NCBI RefSeq assembly: GCF_900112035.1
Contig: NZ_FOKC01000001.1
Span: forward strand, 992,001 to 1,056,000
DNA from: Nocardioides alpinus
GTDB lineage: Bacteria > Actinomycetota > Actinomycetes > Propionibacteriales > Nocardioidaceae
Length of the DNA stretch: 64,000 bases
Direction: 5' to 3'
Part shown: positions 32,012-42,606 of the stretch, piece by piece
Numbering within the stretch: the first letter of the stretch is position 1
How the letters are laid out: every line of letters starts with the position of its first letter
The notes under the pieces: generated by a model
What the model was told of the DNA's origin: nothing
The model's database searches: none
Seen by the model: the letters and a program-made list of their open reading frames with translations, nothing else
Made by a program: the position numbers and the translations under genes

Positions 32012-33251
32012 GGCTCTCCCCAAGAGCGAGCTGCACGATGCGCAGCCCTTGTGTTCGGTGGTTCTTGCGCTCGAGCACGAAGCGCCGGGCACGGTCGCCG
32101 CGCTCGTGGAGGGCGGTCCGTCCCAGTGCGGCGGCGCGCTCGAGCGCGGCTGTGACGTCAGCGGCGGACGACCCGTCGATGGTCAGGACGTGCTCGTCGT
32201 ACTCGGGCGGCATGCCCGGCAGCCGGGTGGTGAGGACTGCGGTGCCCGAGACGAGGTACTCCATGTTCTTGGACGGGAAGGAGTAGGCAGTGAACTCCTG
32301 GTCGGCGGGCCGCGGGTTGACCAGCAGCCACGCACGCTGCTGGGCAGCGACGACCTCCGCGTTGGGCGCGGTGCCGCGGAACTCGACGCGCGGGTCCGCC
32401 GCCGCGGCCGCCGCCACGTCGGGCGCGAAGTCGCCGCCGCCGTAGACCACGAGGCGGGCCGACGGGTGGTCCCACGCGCGGAAGCCGTCGACCAGGTGGG
32501 CCAGGCCGTACTCGCGGCGCAGGGCCCCGGAGTAGAGCACGGTCAGCTGCTCGTCCTTGGCCTCGAGCACGTTGTCGGAGGCAGCCATGTCGGCATCGAC
32601 CAGCCCCTCCATGACGATCGACGGACGCCCCAGCGGGTTGACCACGTCGTCCATCTGGCGCGTGAGCAGCACGAAGCGGTCGATGGACCGGTAGGTGCGC
32701 CCCACCACTCGCCGTACGGCTCGGTAGCGGGCGCCGCTGCGGCTGCTGGCGTCACTGACGTCGGCCATGAAGGTGTAGACGTCTGCGAACACGGCGACCC
32801 GGGTGACGCCGCGCGTCGCTGCCAGCACCCCTGGCAGCGCCGAGACGTACGCCGCGTCGACGACCACGAACCGCTGGCGACCACGGGTGCGCAGCCTCCA
32901 CCTGAGGGCGCCCGCCGCGAGCGAGGCCGCGAGGTGTGCCTGCTTGAGGACGCGGACGTTGGGGAAACCGCGGTGGTCGACCACCAGCGAGGGCCGCGGA
33001 CGGTCCACGACGCGACGCCACCACCCGCCGCGGTAGAAGGTCGGGGTGGCGCTCCGGCCCACGAGTGAGGTGACCCGCGCCCCGTTGTCGAGGAGTCCGC
33101 GCTGGATGAGCGAGTGGAACTTGAACCCGGACTCCGGCATGCCGTAGGTGACCTGCTGCGCGGACGGCAGCAGCTCACCCTGCATCGCCACGAACTGCTC
33201 CGGCGAGGGCACGGACGAGACGTAGAGGACCTCCACGTCCGCCGGGGTCAC
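32004..33251 (-). CDS. Glycosyltransferase (GT4-like)
   Basis: A 415-residue protein. The C-terminal Rossmann domain shows LTVLYSGALRREYGLAHLVDGF, LVVYGGGDFAPDV, and FPSKNMEYLVSGTAVLTTRLPG with the typical Glu of the donor site. The N-terminal half is less conserved, with VEVLYVSSVPSPEQF and GMPESGFKFHSLIQRGLLDNG. It probably adds one sugar of the repeat. The GTG start overlaps the epimerase stop (GTGA). Confidence 0.82.
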   Translation of the reverse strand: MTPADVEVLYVSSVPSPEQFVAMQGELLPSAQQVTYGMPESGFKFHSLIQRGLLDNGARVTSLVGRSATPTFYRGGWWRRVVDRPRPSLVVDHRGFPNVRVLKQAHLAASLAAGALRWRLRTRGRQRFVVVDAAYVSALPGVLAATRGVTRVAVFADVYTFMADVSDASSRSGARYRAVRRVVGRTYRSIDRFVLLTRQMDDVVNPLGRPSIVMEGLVDADMAASDNVLEAKDEQLTVLYSGALRREYGLAHLVDGFRAWDHPSARLVVYGGGDFAPDVAAAAAADPRVEFRGTAPNAEVVAAQQRAWLLVNPRPADQEFTAYSFPSKNMEYLVSGTAVLTTRLPGMPPEYDEHVLTIDGSSAADVTAALERAAALGRTALHERGDRARRFVLERKNHRTQGLRIVQLALGESHD

Positions 33252-34375
33252 GTCGCCCCCGGAGCCTGACGGATCCCCAGCCAGTTCTCGTAGCGCGCGT
33301 GGGTGGACAGGATGAAGCCGACCGCGCGGCGCGAGCAGTCACCGATGCGGTAGTCCTCCGGCACCCGCGAGGCACGATCGGTGTCGGAGACCGCGAAGCG
33401 GACCGCCTCCACGACGTTGGTCGCGTCGAGCCCGGTCATCAGGATCGAGGCCGAGTCCAGCGCCTCGGGACGCTCGATCGAGTCGCGCAGCGTGACGGCC
33501 GGGAACTCGAGCAGCGACGACTCCTCCGAGATCGTGCCGGAGTCGGACAGGACGCAGAAGGACTGCTTCTGGAGCTTGTTGTAGTCGAGGAAGCCCAGCG
33601 GGTCGTGGAAGGTGATGCCCTCGGTGGAGCGGCCCAGCGCGTCGAGCCGCTTGCGGGTGCGGGGGTGGGTGGAGACCAGCACCGGCATCCCGGTCTCGGC
33701 GACCACGCCCTCGAGGCAGTCGAGCAGCAGGTTGAGGCGGTCGGGGTTGTCGACGTTCTCCTCGCGGTGCGCGCTCACCAGGACGTAGCCCTGCGGCGTG
33801 AGGCCGAGGCGCTCGACGGCGTCGGAGGCGTCGATCGCGTCGGCGTGCGCAGCGAGGACCTCCTTCATCGGCGAGCCGGTCTTGAGGATGCGACGCGGGT
33901 GCAACCCCTCGGCGAGGAGGTTGCGACGGGCGTGCTCGGTGTAGACGAGGTTGAAGTCGGCGACGTGGTCGACGAGGCGCCGGTTGGTCTCCTCCGGCAC
34001 GTTCTCGTCGAAGCATCGGTTGCCGGCCTCCATGTGGTAGACGGGGATGCGCATCCGCTTGGCCATCACGGCTGCCAGGCAGCTGTTCGTGTCGCCCAGC
34101 ACCAGCACCGCGTCGGGCTGCTCCTCGAGCAGCACCTCCTCGGTCTTGATCAGCACCTCGCCGAGCACCCGGCCCAGGCTGCTGGTGTCGACGTCGAGCA
34201 GGTGGTCCGGCGCGCGCAGGCCCAGCTCGGAGAAGAAGATCTCGTTGAGGTTGTGGTCGTAGTTCTGACCCGTGTGCACCAGGACGTGGTCGACGGTGCG
34301 GTCGAGCAGCTTGATCGTCTCGGACAGCCGGATGATCTCCGGACGTGTCCCGACGACGGTCATCACCTTGGTCAT
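33248..34375 (-). CDS. capG: UDP-N-acetylglucosamine 2-epimerase family enzyme, CapG/FnlC type
   Basis: A 375-residue WecB-family epimerase. Motifs in order: VVGTRPEIIRL, LVHTGQNYD, LGDTNSCLAA, HMEAGNRCFDENVPEETNR, SAHREENVDN and VLSDSGTISEESS. The GNRCFDENVPEE stretch and the position directly after CapE and CapF homologues fit the CapG/FnlC branch, which performs the final C2 epimerisation to UDP-N-acetyl-L-fucosamine. A bulk UDP-GlcNAc 2-epimerase role is less likely given the neighbours. ATG at 34375 overlaps capF. Confidence 0.9.
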   Translation of the reverse strand: MTKVMTVVGTRPEIIRLSETIKLLDRTVDHVLVHTGQNYDHNLNEIFFSELGLRAPDHLLDVDTSSLGRVLGEVLIKTEEVLLEEQPDAVLVLGDTNSCLAAVMAKRMRIPVYHMEAGNRCFDENVPEETNRRLVDHVADFNLVYTEHARRNLLAEGLHPRRILKTGSPMKEVLAAHADAIDASDAVERLGLTPQGYVLVSAHREENVDNPDRLNLLLDCLEGVVAETGMPVLVSTHPRTRKRLDALGRSTEGITFHDPLGFLDYNKLQKQSFCVLSDSGTISEESSLLEFPAVTLRDSIERPEALDSASILMTGLDATNVVEAVRFAVSDTDRASRVPEDYRIGDCSRRAVGFILSTHARYENWLGIRQAPGAT

Positions 34376-35487
34376 GCGTCCTCCTGCGGGGCCGGGCGGA
34401 CGACCGGCTCGTGGATGGTGTCGGGCGCGTCGGGATCGAAGAGCGAGTCGGTCCAGAACAGCGTGGTCAGCACACCCTCGCCGACGTTGGTGATGTCGTG
34501 CGACCACATGGTCGGCATGTCGACGACCACGGGCTGCTCGCCGGTGACCGGCAGCTCGACGACCTCGTCGTGGAACATCCGCCGCAACCGGATGACCGCC
34601 TCGCCGTCGAGCACGACGAACCGCTCGATCTTGTGGAGGTGGTAGTGGATGCCGCGGGTGACGCCGGGGACCGTCGTGGAGACGAAGGTCTGGCCGCCGC
34701 TGCCGTGGGTGCGGACCGTCTCGACCAGTCGGCCGCGCTGGTCGCTCCGGGGCGTCAGCGCCAGGGGGTAGTGGGCAGGGAAGAGCGCGGCCCGGTAGGT
34801 GTTGAAGAGGTCGCGCTCGAAGTCGTCGGCCATCGCCGGGACGTCGGCACTGGGCACGTAGGTGGAGTGGAAGCGCTCGAGGGCGTCCCACACCGCCTGC
34901 ACCGACGTGGGGTGCGCCCCGGGCCGCACCGTCGCGGGAGCGTCGGGGGCCAGCGCGTCTAGCAGCGCCTGCGCCGCACCCTGGGCGTGCAGCAGCTCGA
35001 TCGGGCGGTCGGCGATCTCGGGCCGGTCGCCGGAGATCGCGCGGTCCACGAAGGTCGCGACGAAGGAGTTGTAGCCGGGACGTCCGTGCTCCCCGAAGAG
35101 GTTGGGCAGCAGGACGTCGACGAAGCGGCCGTCCCTGCGGCCGGCCGCCGCCCGCAGCACCTCGGCTGCCTGCTCCTTGCCCGCGGCGTACGCCGACCCG
35201 TTGCCCACCTGGATCGAGTTGGCGAAGACGACGGTCACTCCCGTCGTGCCCGCCAGGGCGTCGGCCACTCCCTGCGCCACCGCGACGTTGCCGTCGACCA
35301 GCTCGGCGTCGCCGGCACGGTTGACGCCCGCGACGTGGATGACCGCGTCGACGTCAGCCGCGAGGGCGGGCAGGCGGTCCCAGTCCGCGCGCGCGACGGG
35401 CACGACCTCGTGGTCGGTCGTGGCGTGGATGCGGCACCGCAGGTGCCAGCCGAGGAAGCCCTCGGCACCGGTGAGCAGGATCCTCAC
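34372..35487 (-). CDS. capF: CapF-like bifunctional reductase with C-terminal cupin
   Basis: A 371-residue fusion: an N-terminal NAD(P)-binding epimerase/reductase part (MRILLTGAEGFLGWHL) followed near residue 245 by a cupin domain with the metal-ligand motif GIHYHLHKIERFVVL. CapF epimerises C3 and reduces C4 in the UDP-L-FucNAc pathway of Staphylococcus aureus capsule types 5 and 8. The order CapE, CapF, CapG is conserved here with GTGA overlaps. The GTG start at 35487 gives the expected N-terminus. Confidence 0.92.
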   Translation of the reverse strand: MRILLTGAEGFLGWHLRCRIHATTDHEVVPVARADWDRLPALAADVDAVIHVAGVNRAGDAELVDGNVAVAQGVADALAGTTGVTVVFANSIQVGNGSAYAAGKEQAAEVLRAAAGRRDGRFVDVLLPNLFGEHGRPGYNSFVATFVDRAISGDRPEIADRPIELLHAQGAAQALLDALAPDAPATVRPGAHPTSVQAVWDALERFHSTYVPSADVPAMADDFERDLFNTYRAALFPAHYPLALTPRSDQRGRLVETVRTHGSGGQTFVSTTVPGVTRGIHYHLHKIERFVVLDGEAVIRLRRMFHDEVVELPVTGEQPVVVDMPTMWSHDITNVGEGVLTTLFWTDSLFDPDAPDTIHEPVVRPAPQEDA

Positions 35488-36529
35488 GCGCGCAGCTCCG
35501 GGTCGGCGGCGATCTCGGGGATGGTGCGCAGCAGGGCCACGGTCTGCTCGACGTCGAGCGGCGCCACCGAGTCGGAGGCGTAGTCGACAGTGGTGTCGAC
35601 CTCCTCCTCCCCCTCGGAGAAGTACTTCTCGTACTGCAGCCCCCGGTCGTCGAGCGGCACACGGAAGTAGTCGCCCTGGTCGGTGGCCTTGGCGATCTCC
35701 TCGCGGCTCAGCAGCGTCTCGTGGAGCTTCTCGCCGTGACGGGTGCCGATGCGGTGCACCTCGGGCTCGTCCTGGCCGAAGAGTCGCCCGACCGCGGTGG
35801 CGAGCGTCGCCACGGTCGTGGCGGCCGCCTTGCGGACGAACAGGTCTCCGGGCTGCGCGTGGGCGAAGGCGTGCTTGACCAGGTCGACCGAGTCGTCGAG
35901 CGACATCAGGAAGCGCGTCATCCGCGGGTCGGTGATGGTGAGCGGCTTGCCCTCGCGCAGCAGCGAGATGAAGGCCGGGATCACCGAGCCGCGGGAGTAC
36001 ATGACGTTGCCGTAGCGGGTGACCGACACGGTCATGTCGTGGTCGGGGTGGTTGCGGGCGAAGGCCTGCGCGGTCTTCTCCATGAGGGCCTTCGACATGC
36101 CCATCGCGTTGACGGGGTAGACCGCCTTGTCCGTGCTCAGCAGCACGACCGAGCGGACGCCGGCCGCTGCGCTCGCCTCGATGACGTTGTGGCTGCCGAC
36201 GACGTTGGTCTTGACCGCCTGCTGGGGGAAGAACTCGCACGACGGGACCTGCTTGAGCGCAGCGGCGTGGAAGACGAAGTCGGCGTCCAGCACCGCCGTA
36301 CGGACGCTGTCGGGGTCGCGCACGTCACCGAGGAAGAAGCGCACCCGCTCGTCGTTGAACGCCCGTCGCATGAGGTCCTGCTTGGCCTCGTCGCGGCTGA
36401 AGATGTTGATCCGCGCAGCGCCGTCGTCGAGCAGGTGGCGGGCCATGATCGACCCGAAGGACCCGGTGCCGCCGGTGATGGTGATGGTCCGGCCCGCGAC
36501 AGAGGTGTCGCTCTCGCTCGGGGGGGTGG

Positions 36530-36533
<4 letters not shown>
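35484..36533 (-). CDS. capE: CapE-like UDP-GlcNAc 4,6-dehydratase/5-epimerase
   Basis: A 349-residue extended SDR enzyme, the first step from UDP-GlcNAc to UDP-L-FucNAc. TITGGTGSFGSIMARHLL near residue 18 binds NADP; LLSTDKAVYPVNAMGMSKALMEK carries the S-T-D-K catalytic group and an M-x3-K in place of Y-x3-K, as expected for CapE/FlaA1. NVMYSRGSVIP and TRFLMSLDDSVDLV follow the family. GTG start at 36533 overlaps the aminotransferase stop (GTGA), so it is translationally coupled. Confidence 0.92.
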
Positions 36534-37683
<1,150 letters not shown>

Positions 37684-37687
<4 letters not shown>

Positions 37688-39426
37688 CGATCCCCCACTG
37701 CGGGTGCCAGGTCGCTGAGCTCCGCGGGGTCGACCGCGGGGACGGCGACGCTGCGGATCATCGGGTGCTCGGTGCCCTGCGGGCACTCCTCGTCGGAGAA
37801 GAGTCGCTCGTGCAGCTTCTCCCCCGGGCGCAGCCCGGTGAAGACGATGTCGACACCCGAGGCGTGGGAGAGCTCGATCATCCGCCGGGCCACGTCGAGG
37901 ATCTTCACCGGCGTCCCCATCTCGAGGACCATGACGTCGCCGGAGCGGCCCATCGTGCCGGCCTGGACGACGAGCTCGCAGGCCTCGGGGATCGTCATGA
38001 AGTAGCGGGTGACGTCGGGGTGGGTGACCGTGATCGGCCCGCCCGCCTCGATCTGCGCGTTGAACGTGTGCAGCATCGAGCCGCGCGAGCCCAGCACGTT
38101 GCCGAACCGGACGCTGATGAAGTGGCCGACGCCGCGCGCTGCGTACCAGGCGGTGAGCTGCTCGGCGATGCGCTTGGTGGTGCCGAGCACGCTCGTGGAG
38201 TCGGCGGCCTTGTCGGTGGAGATGTTGACGAAGTGGGCCACGCGGTGGCGCTCGGAGACGCGCAGCAGGTTGAGCGTGCCGAGGACGTTGGTCTTCCACC
38301 CCTCGTCGGGGAACCGCTCGAGCATCGGCAGGTGCTTGAGCGCGGCGGCGTGGAAGACGATCTCGGGCCGGTGCTCGGCGAAGACCTTCTCGAGCGCACC
38401 GCGGTCGCGGATGTCGCACAGCACCGTGTTGGGCTCGTCGAGCAGGCCGTGGCCGAAGATCGAGAGCTGGACGGCGTGCAGCGCGGACTCGTCGCGGTCG
38501 AGCATGACCATGGCGGCCGGACCGAACTTGTGGACCTGGCGCGCCAGCTCGGAGCCGATCGAGCCGCCTGCGCCGGTGATGAGCACGCGCTTGCCGGTGA
38601 GGTAGCCCGCGATCTCGGTGACGCTCGTCGAGACCTGGTGGCGCCCGAGGACGTCGCCGATCTCGACCGGGCGGATGTCGGCGGCGCTGACCTGGCCGCC
38701 GATCATCTCCGCCACACGAGGAAGCACGAGGAAGTCCATCCCGGCGGCCTGCGCGGCCTTCTGGGCCCGGTCGATCACGGCACCGTTGGCGGAGGGGATG
38801 GCGAGGACGACGACGTCGGCGTCGCGCTTGCTGCCGACCGCAGCGAGCTGCGATCCCGCACCCAGCACGGGGACGCCGCTGATGCGCAGGTGGCGCTTGC
38901 CGGGGTTGTCGTCGAGGAATCCGACGACCTCGTCGGCGTCACCGCGCAGGAGGTTGAGCACCTGGCGGCCGGCGTCGCCGGCACCGTAGATCAGCACGCG
39001 TCGCCCCGCCGGACGGGACTCGTCGACCTGGAGCCGGTCGCGCAGCCCACGGTAGAAGAGGCGTCCGGCCGCGGAGATCAGCAGCGCCATCGGCGGCGCG
39101 AGGACGACCACGCTGCGGGGGGCCGGGGCAGTCATCGACGCGGACATGGCCAGCGTCAGGGCACCCACCACACCGAGCAGGAGCGCGAGACCGATGGCCT
39201 CGTCGAAGGACCCGACCAGGTAGCGGCCGCGGTAGAACTTGGTGGCGTACCCGATCGCGAGGAGCAGGGCCGACGCGAGCAGCCAGTAGGCGATGACCGA
39301 GTCCCACAGGACCTCGGTCAGGTTGAAGTCGTGGCGCACGCCGATGACGACGGCCGTCGCCAGCGCCCAGGACCCGATGTCCCAGAGCGCGAGGGCTCCC
39401 CTGCGCGCGAATGCGTTGTCCATCAT
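37684..39426 (-). CDS. Membrane-bound UDP-GlcNAc 4,6-dehydratase (PglF/WbpM family)
   Basis: A 580-residue protein: four transmembrane helices in the first 120 residues, a CoA-binding-like Rossmann region (RRVLIYGAGDAGRQVL near 145), then the catalytic SDR domain from about 275 (KRVLITGAGGSIGSELARQV). NISTDKAADSTSVLGTTKRIAE carries the S-T-D-K triad region; Leu stands where PglF/WbpM have Met in the M-x2-T-K motif. It makes UDP-4-keto-6-deoxy-GlcNAc for the following aminotransferase. Two adjacent ATG codons at 39426 and 39423 follow GAGAAGG. First gene of the nine-gene reverse operon. Confidence 0.9.
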
Positions 39427-39466
39427 CCTTCTCGCCCCCGTGCGTGAAGTTGGCTACTCGTCTATA

Positions 39467-39501
39467 GGCCCGTAGGGCCAGCCCATGCTAGACCCGTCTA
39501 G
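39467..39501. promoter_or_regulatory. Twin small palindromes upstream of the reverse polysaccharide operon
   Basis: GGCCC-GTA-GGGCC (39467-39479) and CTAGAC-CC-GTCTAG (39488-39501) lie 40-75 bases upstream of the dehydratase start; a TATAGA-like -10 on the minus strand overlaps the first. They may be operators or a short terminator for the epimerase gene upstream. Confidence 0.4.
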
Positions 39502-39549
39502 CCCACCTGGGCGATTCGCACAGCGTGTCCGGGCCCGGGGTCGCACCGC

Positions 39550-40629
39550 TCAGTCGAGCTGGGTCGCAATCCACTCCTGCAACCCGGCGACCCCGTCTCG
39601 CAGGCTCACGCGGGGCTCCCAGTCGAGTCGTCGCACGGTGTCCTCGACCGCGCACGAGGCGTGCCGGACGTCGCCGTCGCGGTACTGGCCGGTGATGTGC
39701 GGCTCCGGCGCCGAGTGGTAGCGGGCGACCTCACGGGCGAGGTCACCGATGGTGGTGCGTACGCCGCTGCCGATGTCGACCGTCCGCATGTGGTCGGCCG
39801 GCTTGTGGGCGATGGCGGCGACCAGCGCGCTGACCACGTCGTCGATGTGGACGAAGTCGCGGGTGATGTCGCCGTCCTCGTAGAGCGGGATCGACTGGCC
39901 CTCGCGAGCAAGCCGCGAGAAGAGCGACACGATGCCGGTGTAGGGGTTGGACAGCGACTGGCGCGGGCCGTAGACGTTCTGGAGCCGCAGCACCGAGAGC
40001 CGGGTGTCGTGCGAGCCGGTCCAGGCGGCGAGGATGTGCTCCTGCGCGAGCTTGGTGGCGCCGTAGACGTTGATCGGGTTCGGGTGCGTCCCGGCCACCG
40101 AGTTGGGCACGTGCGCGGCCCCGTCGCCGTGGTCCCAGGTGCCCGCCTCCAGCTGGGCGTGGGTGCGCAGGCCCGGCTGGAACGTCGTGCCGTCGGGGTT
40201 GCGCCAGACGCCCTCGCCGTAGACGGCGCGCGAGCTGCTCAGCACGAAGTGGCTCGGGACGTGCCCCGCGCGCGTCAGGCTGTCGAGCAGCTGGGTGGTG
40301 CCGACGACGTTGACCATCCCGTGGCGGGTGCTCTCCGACAGGGACTGCGCGGTGCCGGTCTCCGCAGCGAGGTGGACGACGGTGTCGGGGCGCAGGTCGG
40401 CCACGACCGCGTCGAGGTCGTCGGCGCTGGTCACGTCGCCGACGCGGAGGTCGACGGAGCCGGGCAGGTCGGCCGGCGGCTCGGAACCGGGGTGCACCTG
40501 TGGGTGCAGGTTGTCGAGGACGACCCACTGCTCGGCGGAGTCCGCGAGCTGGCGCGCCAGCGTCGTACCGATGAAGCCGGCACCGCCCGTGACGAGGACC
40601 CGACCGCCGGCCTGTGAGGGAGAAGGCAT
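39550..40629 (-). CDS. NAD-dependent sugar-nucleotide epimerase/dehydratase
   Basis: A 359-residue extended SDR enzyme. RVLVTGGAGFIGTTLARQL near residue 10 binds NAD, VVHLAAETG and NVYGATKLAQEHI (Y-x3-K) are the catalytic region, and GDITRDFVHIDDVVSA follows. Overall plan is that of UDP-glucose 4-epimerase-like enzymes. The insertion around residues 130-170 (TWDHGDGAAHVPNSVAGTHPN) is seen in dTDP-L-rhamnose/nucleoside-diphosphate epimerases of actinobacterial polysaccharide loci; the exact substrate is open. TAGGCT 6 bases before the ATG implies a leaderless message. It precedes the nine-gene operon by 123 bases. Confidence 0.87.
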   Translation of the reverse strand: MPSPSQAGGRVLVTGGAGFIGTTLARQLADSAEQWVVLDNLHPQVHPGSEPPADLPGSVDLRVGDVTSADDLDAVVADLRPDTVVHLAAETGTAQSLSESTRHGMVNVVGTTQLLDSLTRAGHVPSHFVLSSSRAVYGEGVWRNPDGTTFQPGLRTHAQLEAGTWDHGDGAAHVPNSVAGTHPNPINVYGATKLAQEHILAAWTGSHDTRLSVLRLQNVYGPRQSLSNPYTGIVSLFSRLAREGQSIPLYEDGDITRDFVHIDDVVSALVAAIAHKPADHMRTVDIGSGVRTTIGDLAREVARYHSAPEPHITGQYRDGDVRHASCAVEDTVRRLDWEPRVSLRDGVAGLQEWIATQLD

Positions 40630-40635
40630 GGCGGC

Positions 40636-40641
40636 AGCCTA
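40636..40641 (-). promoter_or_regulatory. Leaderless -10 element for the epimerase gene
   Basis: TAGGCT on the minus strand is followed by GCCGCC and the ATG at 40629; there is no ribosome site. Confidence 0.5.
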
Positions 40642-40699
40642 GGAGACGCCGGCCGAAACCCGGATGTCGTCGGGGTCCGCGGCTGACACAATCCGGCGC

Positions 40700-41683
40700 A
40701 TGCCCACGGAGTCGTACGTCGCCTCCGTGGACCAGCGGTCCCACGTCCGCGGGTTGGTCGAGGTGGGTGCCGCCAGCGTCCTGTGGGGCACGGGTGGGCT
40801 CGCGGTCCAGCTGATCCGCGAGCACGAGGCGCTGTCGCCGGTGACGATCAGTGCGTGGCGGATGACGATCGCTGCCGCGGTGCTCGTGGTCGCGCTCCTG
40901 GCCCTGCGGCGCGGTGGCGAGCTCGTCGCCCTCGCCCGGACGAGGCCGCGCCAGCTGCTCGTCGTCGGCGTCGGGACCGCCGCCTACCAGGGCTTCTACT
41001 TCGTCTCCGTCACCCAGGTCGGCGTCGCCGTCTCCACCGTCGTCAGCCTCGGACTGGCCCCGGTGCTGCTGACCGTCGCCGAGTCCGTACGCCATCGCCG
41101 GATGCCGACCGGCACACGTCTGGCCGTCCTCGCTGCGGCGCTGACCGGGCTGGTGCTGGTCAGCGTGGCGGGGCACGAGTCCGCGACCGGCCCGGCCCCG
41201 GTGGCCGGGGTGCTGCTCGCGATCGCCTCGGGGACGACGTACGCCCTGACGACCGCTGCCGGTGGCTCCATCAGCCGGGGGACCTCACCGCTCGTGCTCA
41301 CCAGCGGGATGACGCTGGTCGGTGCGGCGGTGCTGCTGCCGTGCCTGGCGTTCGTCGACGGGCCGCGCGTGACCGGCGACCCGGCCGTGCTCGCCTGGCT
41401 GCTCTACCTCGGCGCGCTGACGATGGCGCTGGCCTACGTTCTGCTCTACTCCGGGCTGCGCGTCGTCGCCCCCAGCACCGCCGTGACGGCCAGCCTGGTC
41501 GAGCCGGTCACCGCCGCCGTGGTCGCGGCAGTCGTGCTGGGCGAGTCGCTCGGACCGGTCGCGGTGGTCGGGATCCTGCTCGTGCTGGGTGCCGTGGCCG
41601 GGCTCGGCAGACCTGCCGCTGCCGCGGGGCCGGTCCTCCCGGACCCCCTGCCGGACCCCCTGCCGGACCATCGGAGCGACTGA
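40700..41683 (+). CDS. EamA/DMT-family transporter
   Basis: A 327-residue membrane protein with ten hydrophobic segments in two EamA repeats (about residues 20-150 and 160-300), typical of drug/metabolite transporters such as RhtA/YdcZ-like exporters. ASVLWGTGGLAVQLI and the second-repeat SLVEPVTAAVVAAVVLGESLG are the family's conserved first and last helix motifs. The C-terminus ends in a short LPDP repeat encoded by a 12-base tandem. The cargo is unknown. It converges with the GH16 gene, with only three bases between. Confidence 0.88.
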   Translation: MPTESYVASVDQRSHVRGLVEVGAASVLWGTGGLAVQLIREHEALSPVTISAWRMTIAAAVLVVALLALRRGGELVALARTRPRQLLVVGVGTAAYQGFYFVSVTQVGVAVSTVVSLGLAPVLLTVAESVRHRRMPTGTRLAVLAAALTGLVLVSVAGHESATGPAPVAGVLLAIASGTTYALTTAAGGSISRGTSPLVLTSGMTLVGAAVLLPCLAFVDGPRVTGDPAVLAWLLYLGALTMALAYVLLYSGLRVVAPSTAVTASLVEPVTAAVVAAVVLGESLGPVAVVGILLVLGAVAGLGRPAAAAGPVLPDPLPDPLPDHRSD

Positions 41684-41686
41684 GCG

Positions 41687-42538
41687 CTAGGGATACCTGA
41701 CCTCGACCAGCACCCAGTCCACGAGCATGCTGTGCCGCGTGCCGCCGGGAAGGGCGTACTGCGGCGCGACGTCCTTGTTGGACAACCTCAGGTGGAAGGG
41801 GGCGACGTTGCCCGGCACCCGCCGCGGGTCCGGCGTCGACGCCACGTCGTAGGTGCGGATGCCTCCGCCGTCCGTCGCGGAGTAGAGGACGGTGTCGCCG
41901 CCGATCGTGAAGTCGGCGGAGTAGGCCCAGCTGGCCTCCCAGGGCAGGGCGCCGACGGGGAACGACTGCGTCACCGGCCAGAGCTCCGGCGGCAGGCCGG
42001 AGAGCTCGCACGCCTCGCTGTCGGTGCCGACCATCTCGTCGTAGCAGATGTGCGAGCCGAGCTGGGCGCCCGTCGGCTTGAGGGGTCCGTAGCTCTCGAT
42101 GACGTCGATCTCGCGCGGGTCGGTGCCGTTGGGGTGCTGGACCCAGAAGGCGGCGTAGTTGCTGCTCGTGTCGGGCATGAGGAGGCTGGCCGTGACACGC
42201 ACCTGCGTCCCGGCCGGGAGCGTCCAGCCGGCGTTGGTGCGGATCTGGGCCAGGTGGCCGACGTCGAGCTGACCCAGTCCGTTCTGGGCCGCCCCGTTGG
42301 AGCCGAGCATGGCGTGCCACTGCTCCGGCCACACCCCGGCCGGCCCGTCGAAGCCGTCGAAGAAGACCTGCTCCCAGCCCCACGTGGGCGCGGGGTCCGA
42401 GTCCACCGTGTCGCCACGCGGGAGGGTCGCCCGGGCGGCCCCGGCTCCGAGCGCGAGGACCAGGGTCGCGACGAGGAGCGCGACCGCTGCGAGGACCGTC
42501 GGCTGCCGGAGCAGCTGCTGGCGTGGGCGCCGGGACAT
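41687..42538 (-). CDS. Secreted GH16-like glycoside hydrolase
   Basis: A 283-residue protein with an N-terminal hydrophobic signal (TVLAAVALLVATLVLALGA, residues 14-32) and a concanavalin-like beta-sandwich body. The GH16 catalytic signature E-I-D-V-I-E is at residues 143-148 (Glu143 nucleophile, Asp145, Glu148 acid/base), preceded by NYAAFWVQHPNG. Overall length suits a bacterial laminarinase/lichenase-type endo-glucanase or a polysaccharide-modifying relative. AGGAGG lies upstream of the ATG at 42538. Proximity to the polysaccharide locus suggests trimming or release of the polymer. Confidence 0.85.
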   Translation of the reverse strand: MSRRPRQQLLRQPTVLAAVALLVATLVLALGAGAARATLPRGDTVDSDPAPTWGWEQVFFDGFDGPAGVWPEQWHAMLGSNGAAQNGLGQLDVGHLAQIRTNAGWTLPAGTQVRVTASLLMPDTSSNYAAFWVQHPNGTDPREIDVIESYGPLKPTGAQLGSHICYDEMVGTDSEACELSGLPPELWPVTQSFPVGALPWEASWAYSADFTIGGDTVLYSATDGGGIRTYDVASTPDPRRVPGNVAPFHLRLSNKDVAPQYALPGGTRHSMLVDWVLVEVRYP

Positions 42539-42606
42539 CGTCCTCCTGGTGCGTCGGTGTGGGCGGACGTCGGGCGGCGATGCTAGCCGCCGTCGATGAG
42601 CTCGGC

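Noticed and set aside
41630..41683. 12-base tandem repeat at the end of the EamA gene as a regulatory repeat
   Set aside because: It encodes LPDP repeats in a disordered tail and ends three bases before a convergent gene; probably neutral.
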